This document shows, in pieces, positions 8,565-16,815 of a stretch of 34,266 nucleotides of DNA. This stretch comes from a virus, in IMG/VR virus record IMGVR_UViG_2162886015_000032, positions 1-34,266 of that record; one strand, written 5' to 3'. The position numbers and the translations under genes were made by a program. Position 1 is the first letter of the stretch; every line of letters begins with the position of its first letter. The notes below the pieces were generated by a model that saw nothing but the letters and a program-made list of their open reading frames with translations, was not told the origin of the DNA and made no database searches.

Positions 8565-9457
8565 CGGCTCTCGGCGACTACCAGCTCGATGTCGGCGGCC
8601 TGGTGATCGGGACGGGCACGCTGCTGCCCGCCGGGGAGGTCACCGGCCTGGGTGCTCCCGACCGGCGCACATCCGACGTCGACAATCCCAGCGACGACGG
8701 CGGGTTCCCGGGCGTGGACCTGTTCGGGTCGCGCACCGTGTCCATCGAGGCCGGCATCCGCACTCCTGACGATCCGGGCGCGGCCCTCGATCTCCTTGCC
8801 CAACTGCAGCAGGTCACCGGAGCCGACAGCATCCGAAAGACGGCGGGGGCACTGGCCGTGCTGCGGGCCAAGTGGCCTGGCCGGGACGTGAAGCGCCTGT
8901 ACGGCAGGTGGCGGCGTGTGGAGGCCGTGTCGATGTCGCAGGCCCTGTATGGGTGGATACCGCTCACGCTGGAGTTCGCGGCGACGGATCCGCGCTGGCA
9001 TGCCGACGCCGTGCAGGGCCTGGTGCTGCCGCTGGACATCTCGAACGACTCGCAGGGGTTCACGGCCCCCGTGGAGGCCCCGATCACCACCGGGGTTTCT
9101 GATCCGTCGGAGCGGCCCGGCTGGGTGACCAACGGTGGCGACGTGGCCGCTTGGCCGCAGTTGCGCATCGACGGGCCGGTCACCAATCCGAAGGTGTGGG
9201 TGGTGGAGACCGGCCGGTATCTGCAGTTGCAGACGAGTCTCGCCGCGGGGGAGTGGATCGACATCGACACCCGGCCGGGAACCCGCTGGGTGCTGCGCAA
9301 CGGGTCCGGCAACGCGGCGCCGGCGCTGACCTCGGGGTCCCGCCTGGACCTGTTCCAGATTCCACCGAAGACGAGCGAGATCCGGTGGACCGCCACCGAC
9401 TACACGAACACCTGCCGCATGACCCTGTCGTGGCGCGACGCCTACACCGCCCTGTGA
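8561..9457 (+). CDS. Distal tail protein (Dit)
   Basis: 298 residues, with the GTG overlapping the tape measure stop as GTGA. The N-terminal region (LDVGGLVIGTGTLLPAGEVTGL, then a GSRTVSIEAGI strand) and the second half (GGDVAAWPQLRIDGPVTNPKVW, WIDIDTRPGTRWV) match the two-domain plan of siphophage Dit proteins: an N-terminal ring-forming belt and a C-terminal galectin-like domain. Dit hexamers form the hub linking tube to tip. Position directly after the tape measure supports the call. The sequence ends in TNTCRMTLSWRDAYTAL with no sign of truncation. Confidence 0.85.
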   Translation: MTALGDYQLDVGGLVIGTGTLLPAGEVTGLGAPDRRTSDVDNPSDDGGFPGVDLFGSRTVSIEAGIRTPDDPGAALDLLAQLQQVTGADSIRKTAGALAVLRAKWPGRDVKRLYGRWRRVEAVSMSQALYGWIPLTLEFAATDPRWHADAVQGLVLPLDISNDSQGFTAPVEAPITTGVSDPSERPGWVTNGGDVAAWPQLRIDGPVTNPKVWVVETGRYLQLQTSLAAGEWIDIDTRPGTRWVLRNGSGNAAPALTSGSRLDLFQIPPKTSEIRWTATDYTNTCRMTLSWRDAYTAL

Positions 9458-9467
9458 GGACACCGAG

Positions 9468-10400
9468 ATGACGCTGATCCAGCCCCCGATGATGGTCAAC
9501 GGCGGCAAGCATCCCGCCCGCACCATGCGCATGATGATCCGCGACCTGTCGCGCGGGTCGCAGGGCGTGACCGAGTACAACGACCTGAAAGTCACACAGC
9601 AGACGACCCCGGGCGCCGGGGTCCAGGTCGGCGACGGATCCGGAGTGGTGCGCGGCGCCTCCTGGGGGCAGGGCTCCTACACCCAGTACAACGTGGGAAC
9701 AGCGCCCGTGAACATCGCCCCGACCGGAGCGCAGGGCCGCACCGACATGGTGGTGCTGCGCGTCCTGGACCCCGAGTACGAGGGCAGCCTGGACCCGACC
9801 AAGGACGACATCGGCTTCTTCTATGTCGTCTCCAACGTGTCGGCGACGGCGACCCAGCCGCCGGCCGGAATGACCGCGATCCCGCTCGCGCGGATCGCCC
9901 TTCCCCCGAACTGCGCCACCGTCACCAACGCGATGGTCACCGACCTGCGGACGATCGCCAACCCCCGCCGAACCCGGAAGCTGCAGACCGCCTTCCCCGG
10001 TGCGACGCTGAACCGGCTCGTGTACCAGGACAACCAGTGGCACACCTGGCCGACGGCGGCCCGCTGGAACATCGACGTGCCGCCGTGGGCGGTCACCGCG
10101 AAGATCGTGACCACCATCGCCGGACTGCGTCTGGACAGCGCCGACGTCTTCGCCCACATGCAGCAGGTGCTTGGGACCACACAGGGCCAAGACACGGTCA
10201 TCGACGACGACCAGGGCGCCAACACCCGCCGCAACACCGTCGTGCTCGCCGACAGCCTCACCATCCCCGCGCCGATGCGCGGTACCACCCAGGTCCTGTC
10301 GCTGCAGACCTTCATGTCCAAGGCCGAGACCGGGAACCTCGGCGTGGACGGCGGCACCTCCCTCATCACGGACGTGGAGTTCGAAGAGGGCGTGAACTGA
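9468..10400 (+). CDS. Minor tail / tail-tip protein
   Basis: 310 residues, ATG start shortly after the Dit gene. The N-terminal half contains strands and turns (GVQVGDGSGVVRGASWGQGSY, NIAPTGAQGRTDMVVLRVLDP) resembling the baseplate or tip-associated proteins of actinophages. The C-terminal half is beta-rich, consistent with a carbohydrate-binding or jelly-roll-like fold (WNIDVPPWAVTAKIVTTIAG). It lies between Dit and the hub protein, so I infer a structural part of the tail tip, possibly involved in surface contact. No catalytic motif is visible, and I cannot name a precise family. Confidence 0.7.
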   Translation: MTLIQPPMMVNGGKHPARTMRMMIRDLSRGSQGVTEYNDLKVTQQTTPGAGVQVGDGSGVVRGASWGQGSYTQYNVGTAPVNIAPTGAQGRTDMVVLRVLDPEYEGSLDPTKDDIGFFYVVSNVSATATQPPAGMTAIPLARIALPPNCATVTNAMVTDLRTIANPRRTRKLQTAFPGATLNRLVYQDNQWHTWPTAARWNIDVPPWAVTAKIVTTIAGLRLDSADVFAHMQQVLGTTQGQDTVIDDDQGANTRRNTVVLADSLTIPAPMRGTTQVLSLQTFMSKAETGNLGVDGGTSLITDVEFEEGVN

Positions 10401-10402
10401 CG

Positions 10403-11491
10403 GTGCACTCCTACCGTTACCTGACCTGCGATGCGGTCAGCGGGAGCGTCCTGGTGTGGGACCTGCCACTGAGTGACGTCACCTACGGGCCGGAACTGAA
10501 CGGGCCCGGGGCGCTGCAGGCCACGCTGGAGCCGCATCTGGCGCATGTCCTGGGCAGCATGGTCGACCCCGGCAACACGCTGATCTTCGCCGAACGGGAC
10601 TCCAAGCTGATGTGGGGCGGCCTGATCTGGCGGGCCGAGCCGGAGGGCGGCAAATACCCGATCGAGGCTGCCGGGTTCGGCTCCTACCTGAACAAGCGCC
10701 ACGACCTGCACGGCAACCTCGACGGCCGCGGCCCCTACACGTACGGCGACCCGTGCAAGGTGATCAGAGACGTCTGGGCCTACTGCCAGGCGCAGCCGGA
10801 CGGCAGCCTGGGTGTGGTCGTCGACTCCGTCACTTCGAAGGCGACGATCGGCACCCCGGAGGAGCCGTACGCGTCCACCTGGTGGGAGTCCCGCGCGCTG
10901 GCTGACATCGTCGCCGATGCGGTCGGCGTGTTCGGCGGCCCGGAGTGGACCGAGCAGGCGGCCTGGAGCGATGGACAGCCCGAGCGGCGCATCCGTCTCG
11001 GCTGGCCCCGCCTGGGCACCCGCTGCACGGACGTGTCGTTCGCCAGCGGCGTGAACATCGCCGACCTGATACCGGTCACCTACGACGGCGATGCGTACGC
11101 GCAAGTCGTCGTCGCTCTCGGATCGGGGGAGGGCCAGGCCAGGCGCCGCGCCACCGATGCCGTACGGGACGGTCGGCTGCGCCTGGAGGACGTACTCGAT
11201 CTGCCCACCGTCAAAGGGCAGGACCAGCTCGCGGCGAAGGCCCGCGCGGGACGGATCGCCCGTCAGAACCGCGGCTCGATCGAACAGGTCGACATCATCG
11301 ACCACCCCGCCGCCCGCTTCGGCTCGTTCCAGGTCGGCGACGACGTGTGGACGCAGGTCCACGACGAGTGGACCGACTACGACGGTTGGGCGCGCGTGAC
11401 CGGATGGACGCTCACGCCGGCGCAGGGGGACCAGCAGGAGCGGATGACGGTGAGTCTCGCGCCCGCCGACTCCTTCATCTACGGAGGCTGA
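10403..11491 (+). CDS. Tail hub / minor tail protein
   Basis: 362 residues from GTG at 10403, two bases after the previous stop. The frame is open far upstream inside the preceding gene, but that part is a shadow. The first half (VWDLPLSDVTYGPELNGPGAL, LGSMVDPGNTLIFAERDSKLMWGGLIWRAE) has the beta-barrel character of gp27-like or gp37-like hub proteins. The last third (FGSFQVGDDVWTQVHDEW, WARVTGWTLTPA) resembles hub C-terminal domains. In siphophages this gene follows Dit and supports the central fibre. The distance from any Shine-Dalgarno suggests expression by translational coupling. Confidence 0.72.
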   Translation: MHSYRYLTCDAVSGSVLVWDLPLSDVTYGPELNGPGALQATLEPHLAHVLGSMVDPGNTLIFAERDSKLMWGGLIWRAEPEGGKYPIEAAGFGSYLNKRHDLHGNLDGRGPYTYGDPCKVIRDVWAYCQAQPDGSLGVVVDSVTSKATIGTPEEPYASTWWESRALADIVADAVGVFGGPEWTEQAAWSDGQPERRIRLGWPRLGTRCTDVSFASGVNIADLIPVTYDGDAYAQVVVALGSGEGQARRRATDAVRDGRLRLEDVLDLPTVKGQDQLAAKARAGRIARQNRGSIEQVDIIDHPAARFGSFQVGDDVWTQVHDEWTDYDGWARVTGWTLTPAQGDQQERMTVSLAPADSFIYGG

Positions 11492-11497
11492 ACCCCT

Positions 11498-13888
11498 TTG
11501 GCTGACACGCTCGCCGTCCTCGCGGCGAGGATCGCCACCCTGGAGCGTCTGGTGCGTGACCTGTCGCGTACGAGCCGCCTGGCGAACTCCTCGATCGAGA
11601 ACGGCTCCATCGCGGTCTACGACGACGGCGGCCTGCTGCGCGGCAGCATCGGCATACAGCCGGACGGCACAGTGGCGTTGGCAGCTGTCAACGGACCCAC
11701 CCCGCCCGTCCCCACCGCCCCCACCACCGCCTCCGTCCGCGGGGGTGTCGCCGTCTCCTGGGACGGGAAGTTCACCGACGGTAGCCAGGCCCCGGCCGAC
11801 TTCGCCAGTGTGGAGGTCCATTTCTCCACCGGAGCCGACTTCCCCGACGGCGGCTCCTTGTTCGCCGCGTTCTACTCGGCGCAGGGTCAGACGATGACCG
11901 TGCCCGCAGGTGGGCCCGTGTGGGTGCGCCTTGTCTGCGTGTCTACGTCCGGTAAGGCCTCCGAACCGTCCGCTGCGGCGGGTCCGGCCGGTCCGTCCCC
12001 GGTGGTCGCGCAGGAGGTGCTGGCCGGTGTCATTACAGAACTGTCGCTGGCCGACGGGGCGGTCACGCAGGCCAAGATCGAGGCGGGGGCGGTGGACGGT
12101 ACTGCTCTGGCTGATGGTGCGGTCACCACGCCGAAGCTGGTCGCGGGTGAGATCGACGGCCTCGTGCTGGCCGCCGGAACGGTCAACGCCGACCGGCTCG
12201 TTGCCGCAAGCATCACCGCGGCCCAGATCAAGGCCCTGAGCGTCACCGGTGACCGGCTCGTCGCCAACACGGTCACCGCTGACCAGTTGGCCGTCGGGAC
12301 GATCACCGCAGCGTCGGGTGTGATCTCCTCGATCGATGCCACTGTGATCACCGTTGGGAAGATCAAGGCGACGCAGATCGACGCGACGAACCTGGTGATC
12401 TCGGCCGCCAACGTCAATGGTGCGGTCGCCTCCGCGACCACGGCGGGCAGCGCCAGCACGGTGACCGGTTCGATCGGTGCCGGGGTGAGCATCCCGCCGA
12501 CCCAGATGGGAGCAGGCCAGATACCGCAGGCCACCACGATCAACGGCGCCTCGGTTCTGACAGGCACCCTGGACGCGGCCACCATCAAGGCCGGAACGAT
12601 CTCCGTCGACCGGCTGACGGCCGGCCTGGGTGGGCAGCTCGGACAGAAGTGGTACGACTTCGGCGACTCAGCGTCGAGGTGGCTGAACTCGGCATCGGGC
12701 ACGATGACGACGGTCCCGGTGGCCGACGCCCAGTCCGGCGGCAACGTGATGCGGTGCGCTGGGTTCGTACAGGGTGCCTACCGGCCCGATGTGAAGGTCC
12801 CCTTCGATCCGTCAGTGACCTACCGGGTCAGCGTTCGGGTGCGGCAGACCGTCGCCAACTCGACGCCCGGCGCGAACCAGAAGCTGTACGCGGGGGTAGC
12901 GGGGCTGGCCGCCGACAGCGTCACCTTCGTCAACAGCTCCGGGGCGAACTCGCTCTCCAGCCAGTTCTATGTGGCAGCCGACTCCCGGGACCTGACCCCC
13001 GACGCGGGCTGGGTGACGTACACCGGCTACATCAAGGGCACCACAGCCAGCCCTGTCAGAGCGGAGACACCGAACGCCAACGCGCCCGCCCAATTGCACT
13101 CCAGCGTCCGCTACATCACCCCGGTCTTGTACCTGAACTATCAAGGTGGCTCGGGCACGGCCGAGGTGGACATGTTCGCCGTCGAGGTTGTGGAGGCGGG
13201 AGGCATCACCGCGAGCAACGTCACGGCCGGCGCCATCGACGGGCAAACAATCACCGGGGCCGTCGTCCAGTCCGTGCGCAGCGACGGCTCGGTGGCCGCG
13301 GTGATGGCGCCCAACCTCGGCGACGGCAGCGCCGGATTCCAGACCACCTCCGCCGACGGCGAGACGTTCGCACGGCTGGAATCCGGACAGTTGACCTTCG
13401 GCGTTGCAGGGGTGGAGCAGCTCACACCTACCGGCATCCAGGCCCAGGTTTCCGGCGCCACTTTGGATATCCAGTCCGGCGCCATCGGCACCGGGGCGCA
13501 GGCGCACATCATTCTCGCCAGCGCGGACAGCCCGCTCGCATCAGGGGACGGTGCACCGTTCATCTCCCTGGAGTGGGACGGTGACAGCGGTCCCAGCAAC
13601 GCGGACATGGTGGTCGACGTGGACGGGTTGCTCAAGCCCCGGAACTTCCTCTGGGGGCGCGTCACGATCACGCCCTCGGCGGCCAACACGCCGACATCCC
13701 TGACAGTGACCGGGCTCCACCTGCGAGGCAAAACCTTTCGCGGCCTGGCCTCGGCGGTCACAACCGTCCCCGGAACACAGGTCCTCGGCGTCAGCTGTTC
13801 AAGCGTCACCGCGGCGTCCGCCACGTTCTGTGTGACGCGAACCAATACGACCCCGACTGTCATCGACTACCTACTGATCGGAGGCTGA
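11498..13888 (+). CDS. Large tail fibre / receptor-binding protein
   Basis: 796 residues from TTG at 11498, ten bases after GGAGG. An N-terminal helix (ARIATLERLVRDLSR) is followed by a fibronectin-III-like domain around 68-160 (VRGGVAVSWDGKF). Residues about 180-300 are a run of short repeats (GAVTQAKIEAGAVDGTALA, TVNADRLVAASITAAQIKA, LSVTGDRLVANTVTADQL) typical of trimeric beta-helical fibre shafts. A likely carbohydrate-binding module lies around 380-560 and a beta-rich tip at the C-terminus. It is probably the host-recognition fibre contacting the mycelial surface. The receptor cannot be read from sequence. Confidence 0.85.
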   Translation: MADTLAVLAARIATLERLVRDLSRTSRLANSSIENGSIAVYDDGGLLRGSIGIQPDGTVALAAVNGPTPPVPTAPTTASVRGGVAVSWDGKFTDGSQAPADFASVEVHFSTGADFPDGGSLFAAFYSAQGQTMTVPAGGPVWVRLVCVSTSGKASEPSAAAGPAGPSPVVAQEVLAGVITELSLADGAVTQAKIEAGAVDGTALADGAVTTPKLVAGEIDGLVLAAGTVNADRLVAASITAAQIKALSVTGDRLVANTVTADQLAVGTITAASGVISSIDATVITVGKIKATQIDATNLVISAANVNGAVASATTAGSASTVTGSIGAGVSIPPTQMGAGQIPQATTINGASVLTGTLDAATIKAGTISVDRLTAGLGGQLGQKWYDFGDSASRWLNSASGTMTTVPVADAQSGGNVMRCAGFVQGAYRPDVKVPFDPSVTYRVSVRVRQTVANSTPGANQKLYAGVAGLAADSVTFVNSSGANSLSSQFYVAADSRDLTPDAGWVTYTGYIKGTTASPVRAETPNANAPAQLHSSVRYITPVLYLNYQGGSGTAEVDMFAVEVVEAGGITASNVTAGAIDGQTITGAVVQSVRSDGSVAAVMAPNLGDGSAGFQTTSADGETFARLESGQLTFGVAGVEQLTPTGIQAQVSGATLDIQSGAIGTGAQAHIILASADSPLASGDGAPFISLEWDGDSGPSNADMVVDVDGLLKPRNFLWGRVTITPSAANTPTSLTVTGLHLRGKTFRGLASAVTTVPGTQVLGVSCSSVTAASATFCVTRTNTTPTVIDYLLIGG

Positions 13889-13889
13889 C

Positions 13890-14069
13890 ATGCCCGGCGA
13901 AGATCAGCCCGTTCTTGTGTCCGCCACCTGCCACACCGATGCATGCCCCGTGAGCGGGGTGACGTTCACCGGCGTGCCCATGTACCCCACCCCGGAGGCG
14001 AAGATCTACAACGCCGTGTGCGGACAGTGCGGCAAGGCGGTCACCGACATCGTGCCGGTCACGCCCTGA
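13890..14069 (+). CDS. Small zinc-ribbon protein
   Basis: 59 residues, ATG start two bases after the fibre stop, with GGAGG just upstream. The protein has four cysteines as C14-x4-C19 and C44-x2-C47, a likely zinc knuckle. Small proteins of this kind often follow actinophage fibre genes; the function is unknown. Possible roles are a fibre accessory or a small structural component. It is too short and generic to assign further, but its tight spacing and clean reading frame make it a real gene. Confidence 0.75.
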   Translation: MPGEDQPVLVSATCHTDACPVSGVTFTGVPMYPTPEAKIYNAVCGQCGKAVTDIVPVTP

Positions 14070-14160
14070 CTGCGCGGCAGCCGTCGCAACCTGACGGGGC
14101 GTCGTCGTATGCCCGTAGACTCATGGACGGCGCGGGGCACGCCAATCCAAGGAGTGCGCG

Positions 14161-14520
14161 GTGACACAGCCGCCGAGTGCCGAGCCCACCCTGTGGGAAC
14201 TGCACCGCGCCATGGCGCAGTTGCGTGAGGACCAGCGCGGTGGGATCGCCCAACTCCGTGTTGACCTGCGTGCCGACCTTGCCGCGCTGGCCGGGCGCCT
14301 GGACCAGGTCGTCACAGAAGACGTCTATCGGGCCGACCAGCGGACCGTGCTCCAGCGTCTGGAGACCCTGGAGCGCGATCTCACCGCGGCGCAGCGGCAG
14401 CGCGAAGAAGATCAGGCTCAGCAGACCACAAACCGCCGCCTGATCATCTCCGCGTTCGTCGCCCCGCTGGTGGTCTACGCACTCCAGCTGTGGCAGGCAT
14501 CGCGCGGCGCCAGCCCGTAG
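14161..14520 (+). CDS. Coiled-coil protein with C-terminal membrane anchor, lysis-module position
   Basis: 119 residues from GTG, preceded by AAGGAG at a good spacing. Residues about 10-90 are heptad-like (LHRAMAQLREDQ, LDQVVTEDVYRADQRTVLQRLETLERDL). Residues about 95-112 (LIISAFVAPLVVYALQLW) form one transmembrane helix. This architecture occurs in actinophage proteins encoded just before endolysins and may assist holin function or membrane disruption. It could also be a minor virion component. No motif proves a lysis role. The preceding 90 bases have only a weak TAGACT -10-like sequence. Confidence 0.7.
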   Translation: MTQPPSAEPTLWELHRAMAQLREDQRGGIAQLRVDLRADLAALAGRLDQVVTEDVYRADQRTVLQRLETLERDLTAAQRQREEDQAQQTTNRRLIISAFVAPLVVYALQLWQASRGASP

Positions 14521-14587
14521 GAGGCGGGCCGCACGACGAAGAACAACATCATCGATTTGGCGCGGGGGAGAAGGCAGTACGCGCCCG

Positions 14588-15451
14588 ATGACAGTAAGAG
14601 GAATCGACGTCGCCTCGTACCAGGCGACCGACTACAGCACTCGCGGACTCGACTTCGCGTTCATCAAGATCACCGAGGGCACCACCTACACGAATCCGAA
14701 GTGGGTCGCGGAGCGCAAGACCGCCCGCGATGCCGACCTGGTCACCGGCTTCTACCACTTCATCCGGCCTGGCGACGTGACCAAGCAGGCCGACTACTTC
14801 CTGTCGAAGATCACACTCCGCGCCGGCGACATTCTCGCCCTCGACTGGGAAGACCCGGGGGTGAGTTGCGTCCAGAAGGACGCCTGGATCAAGTACGTCC
14901 AGAAGAAGGCGCCCAGCCACCGGGTGATCCTCTACTGCAACTACGACTTCTGGACCAACCGCGAGACGACCTCGTTCGCGGGCGACGGCCTGTGGATCGC
15001 CCACTACAACGGCAAGCCCGGCAACCCCGGCATCAAGGCGTCGTGGCGCTTCCACCAGTACACCAGCACCCCGATCGACACGAACGTCGGCAACTTCACG
15101 GACAAGGCTGCACTCCGTGCCTGGGCCGGGTCATCGTCCGGCGGGACCGGATCGACGCCCAAGCCGAAACCGTCCAAGCCCGCGTACGTTCCGCCGGCGT
15201 TCCCGGCCCGGCTCGCGCCCGGCAAGAGCAGCCCGTCGGCGAAGCCGCTGCAGAAGACACTGCGCGCCGCCGGGTTCCTGCACATTGCCGAAGCGGACCT
15301 GTCGGACACGTACGGCCCGCGCACACAGGCCGGTGTGGGCCGCTTCTTCGATGCGCACCCGCAGTTCCGCGCCAAGGGCAAGACGCACGACGTGGCGATC
15401 GGGCCGCACGGCTGGGCGTTCCTCTTCACCCTCGCCTACGGCCGTAAGTGA
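14588..15451 (+). CDS. Endolysin, GH25 family lysozyme with cell-wall-binding domain
   Basis: 287 residues. The N-terminal 180 residues are a glycoside hydrolase 25 domain: GIDVASYQ at 5-12 with D7, FIKITEG, GFYHFIRPGD, and the catalytic LDWED with D86 and E88. It should hydrolyse the beta-1,4 bond between N-acetylmuramic acid and N-acetylglucosamine. A Ser/Gly/Pro/Lys linker (about 182-200) leads to a C-terminal domain of about 80 residues with PLQKTLRAAGFL and YGPRTQAGVGRFFDAHP, a peptidoglycan-binding-like fold. No signal peptide is present, so it relies on a holin, and a holin-like gene follows at 15680. No strong Shine-Dalgarno is seen before ATG 14588. Confidence 0.93.
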   Translation: MTVRGIDVASYQATDYSTRGLDFAFIKITEGTTYTNPKWVAERKTARDADLVTGFYHFIRPGDVTKQADYFLSKITLRAGDILALDWEDPGVSCVQKDAWIKYVQKKAPSHRVILYCNYDFWTNRETTSFAGDGLWIAHYNGKPGNPGIKASWRFHQYTSTPIDTNVGNFTDKAALRAWAGSSSGGTGSTPKPKPSKPAYVPPAFPARLAPGKSSPSAKPLQKTLRAAGFLHIAEADLSDTYGPRTQAGVGRFFDAHPQFRAKGKTHDVAIGPHGWAFLFTLAYGRK

Positions 15452-15458
15452 GAACCCG

Positions 15459-15677
15459 GTGGATGCCGCAGACGTCATTCGCCGGTTCACGTTCCATCCG
15501 GCCGAGACCGCCGAGCGCCGCCAGGCCCACGAGGACATTCGGTCCGGGTGCCTGGAGCTGGCGCTGATGCTGCACGCGGAGCTGCCCGCCGGCGCGGAGA
15601 AGCAGGCGGCGATGTTCCGTCTCGAAGAGGCCATGTTCTGGGCGACCGCTGCGATCGCCCGCCAATCAAGGGAGTGA
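15459..15677 (+). CDS. Acb2/Tad1-hairpin family protein, putative anti-CBASS sponge
   Basis: 72 residues from GTG at 15459; the frame upstream lies within the lysin gene. The sequence has the features I associate with the Acb2 family: F-x-F-H-P at 10-14, a helix with H24 and I27-R28, an LP turn at 42-43, then E47-K48 and RLEEAMFWATAAIAR at 54-68. Acb2 proteins from other phages bind cyclic di- and trinucleotides and so block CBASS immunity. Family membership is by motif recognition; the nucleotide-binding role here is inferred. The gene lies between endolysin and holin-like gene with seven bases on one side and two on the other, and no good Shine-Dalgarno. Confidence 0.72.
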   Translation: MDAADVIRRFTFHPAETAERRQAHEDIRSGCLELALMLHAELPAGAEKQAAMFRLEEAMFWATAAIARQSRE

Positions 15678-15679
15678 GA

Positions 15680-15925
15680 GTGCTCTACAACTATCTGCTG
15701 TCGGTGGTGCGGACCTTCGGTCCGGTCGTCGCCGGTTGGCTGATCACCCAGGCGCTGCGCCTGGGCGTGCACCTGGACGGTCCCGAGCTGGTGTCGCTGA
15801 TGACAGTGGGGTTCGCCATGGCCTACTACGCGGTGTTCCGTCTGGCGGAGCTGCACCTCAGCCGCCGCTTCGGGTGGATGCTGGGCTGGGCGGCGCCGCC
15901 CGACTACCAGAACCCGCAGGGCTGA
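15680..15925 (+). CDS. Holin-like membrane protein
   Basis: 81 residues from GTG at 15680, five bases after AAGGGAG; GTG at 15674 is an in-frame alternative. Two hydrophobic helices are visible: about residues 8-28 (VVRTFGPVVAGWLITQALRL) and about 39-59 (LVSLMTVGFAMAYYAVFRLA). A charged and Trp-containing tail (HLSRRFGWMLGWAAPPDY) follows. Size, topology and location after the endolysin fit a holin that releases the lysin across the membrane. A strong terminator follows, so it closes the late operon. Confidence 0.8.
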   Translation: MLYNYLLSVVRTFGPVVAGWLITQALRLGVHLDGPELVSLMTVGFAMAYYAVFRLAELHLSRRFGWMLGWAAPPDYQNPQG

Positions 15926-15942
15926 GACGGCCCCGGAATGAC

Positions 15943-15972
15943 CAAAGCCCCCACTGCCCAGTGGGGGCTTTG
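15943..15972 (+). terminator. Strong bidirectional terminator ending the late operon
   Basis: Perfect 14-base inverted repeat (15943-15956 and 15959-15972) with AAAG/CTTT at the base and a 2-base centre. It lies 18 bases after the holin stop codon. Confidence 0.9.
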
Positions 15973-15973
15973 A

Positions 15974-16066
15974 CCTCTTGGAGGGCTCAAGCCTAACAGC
16001 GGCTGAAGACGGGGTCCCTGAGCGCGCCAGTTAGAATCTAAGGGCAGTCCAGTGAGAAGAGGAGCC
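15974..16066 (+). promoter_or_regulatory. Leader with orphan CCTCTTGGAG element and TAGAAT -10 box
   Basis: CCTCTTGGAG at 15975-15984 is the same ribosome-binding element used by many early genes, but no start codon follows it, so it may mark a deleted gene. TAGAAT at 16032-16037, followed by CTAAG, resembles the TAGAATAAGAG early promoters but lacks a recognisable -35. It is the likely promoter of the gene at 16068, perhaps needing an activator. Confidence 0.45.
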
Positions 16067-16067
16067 C

Positions 16068-16628
16068 GTGGTGGCGAAGAAGCCGTTCCTGGTCGGCAGG
16101 CAGGAGTTCGCCGCCCTGTACGGGGTGCAGCCGACGCAGGTCACGCAGTGGGTGGCGCGAGGTGTTTTGGACTACGACTGTGCGGTGATCGTGTCGGGGT
16201 CGCCGTATTGGCTGCTGTCGTTCGTGCGCGGGTTCGGGCAGATGACGCCGCGGCCCAAGGCGCTGAACGAGACGGAGCTGCAGCGGCTCGTGGCCGAGCA
16301 GGAGCCCGGGGAGTGGGCGCGCAGCGTGGAGGGTCTTCCTCCGTTGCTGGGTCTGCAGGAGGCGACGGCGCTCTTCGGCCTGTCCAGTCAACAGAACCTG
16401 TCGGCGGTGGTGAGGCAGGGCCGGTTCGCGTCGGCGGACTATCAGCTGTCGGGTTCGCCGCTGTGGCTGCTTGACACACTGATCCAGGCCGCGCCGGAGA
16501 TCCAGGCGAAGTCCCGCAGCGTGGTGTGGGCGGTCGTGCCGCAGGTCGAGGCGGCGCTGCGGCAGGGCCGCTACAACGGACCCGGTTCTGTGATTGCCCC
16601 GCGCGGACGTGCCGCAAAGGCCCTCTGA
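16068..16628 (+). CDS. DNA-binding protein with two tandem helix-turn-helix domains
   Basis: 186 residues from GTG, with GAGGAG upstream. The protein contains an internal duplication. Copy one spans about residues 9-55 (EFAALYGVQPTQVTQWVARG, then SGSPYWLL at 43-50). Copy two spans about 95-140 (EATALFGLSSQQNLSAVVRQG, then SGSPLWLL at 128-135). Each copy looks like a MerR/excisionase-type winged helix whose wing carries the SGSP-WLL signature. It is the first gene after the late terminator and lies beside the first early promoter, so I infer a regulator of phage transcription or an excisionase-like architectural protein. The target site is unknown. Confidence 0.72.
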   Translation: MVAKKPFLVGRQEFAALYGVQPTQVTQWVARGVLDYDCAVIVSGSPYWLLSFVRGFGQMTPRPKALNETELQRLVAEQEPGEWARSVEGLPPLLGLQEATALFGLSSQQNLSAVVRQGRFASADYQLSGSPLWLLDTLIQAAPEIQAKSRSVVWAVVPQVEAALRQGRYNGPGSVIAPRGRAAKAL

Positions 16629-16631
16629 CCT

Positions 16632-16671
16632 GCAAAAGTAGCTCGACTCTCCTCCGTTATGAAGCTAGAAT
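16632..16671 (+). promoter_or_regulatory. Early promoter copy 1
   Basis: An A-rich stretch (GCAAAAG) is followed by TCGACT as a -35-like box and TAGAAT at 16666-16671 as the -10, 17 bases apart. It continues into AAGAG, giving the TAGAATAAGAG core shared with the promoters at 20622, 26309 and 29908. The -35 is weaker than in the other three copies. Confidence 0.7.
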
Positions 16672-16706
16672 AAGAGCGGCGCCATCGAGCGATGGCGCCG
16701 CTCTTA
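16671..16706 (+). terminator. Perfect hairpin at the start of the early transcript
   Basis: 17-base arms with no mismatch (16671-16687 and 16690-16706) and a 2-base centre. The left arm overlaps the end of the -10 box and the expected transcription start. It may be an attenuator, an mRNA-stabilising 5' hairpin or an operator. CCTCTGGGGG and ATG 16721 follow immediately. Confidence 0.7.
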
Positions 16707-16815
16707 CCTCTGGGGGAACCATGCGTGGCACTACCGCCGCAGCCCGGTCGCCGACCGCCGGGCGTGCATTTCAGGGCGACATCTTGGTTGATCGCGTCAG
16801 GCCCTTCGTGAAAGA

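Noticed and set aside
9821-11821. 666-residue minus-strand ORF
   Set aside because: Antisense shadow of the tail-tip and hub genes with no recognisable domain or ribosome-binding site.
14070-14160. Possible promoter (CTGACG, 19 bases, TAGACT) before the lysis block
   Set aside because: Weak boxes with long spacing and no A-tract; not reported as a feature.
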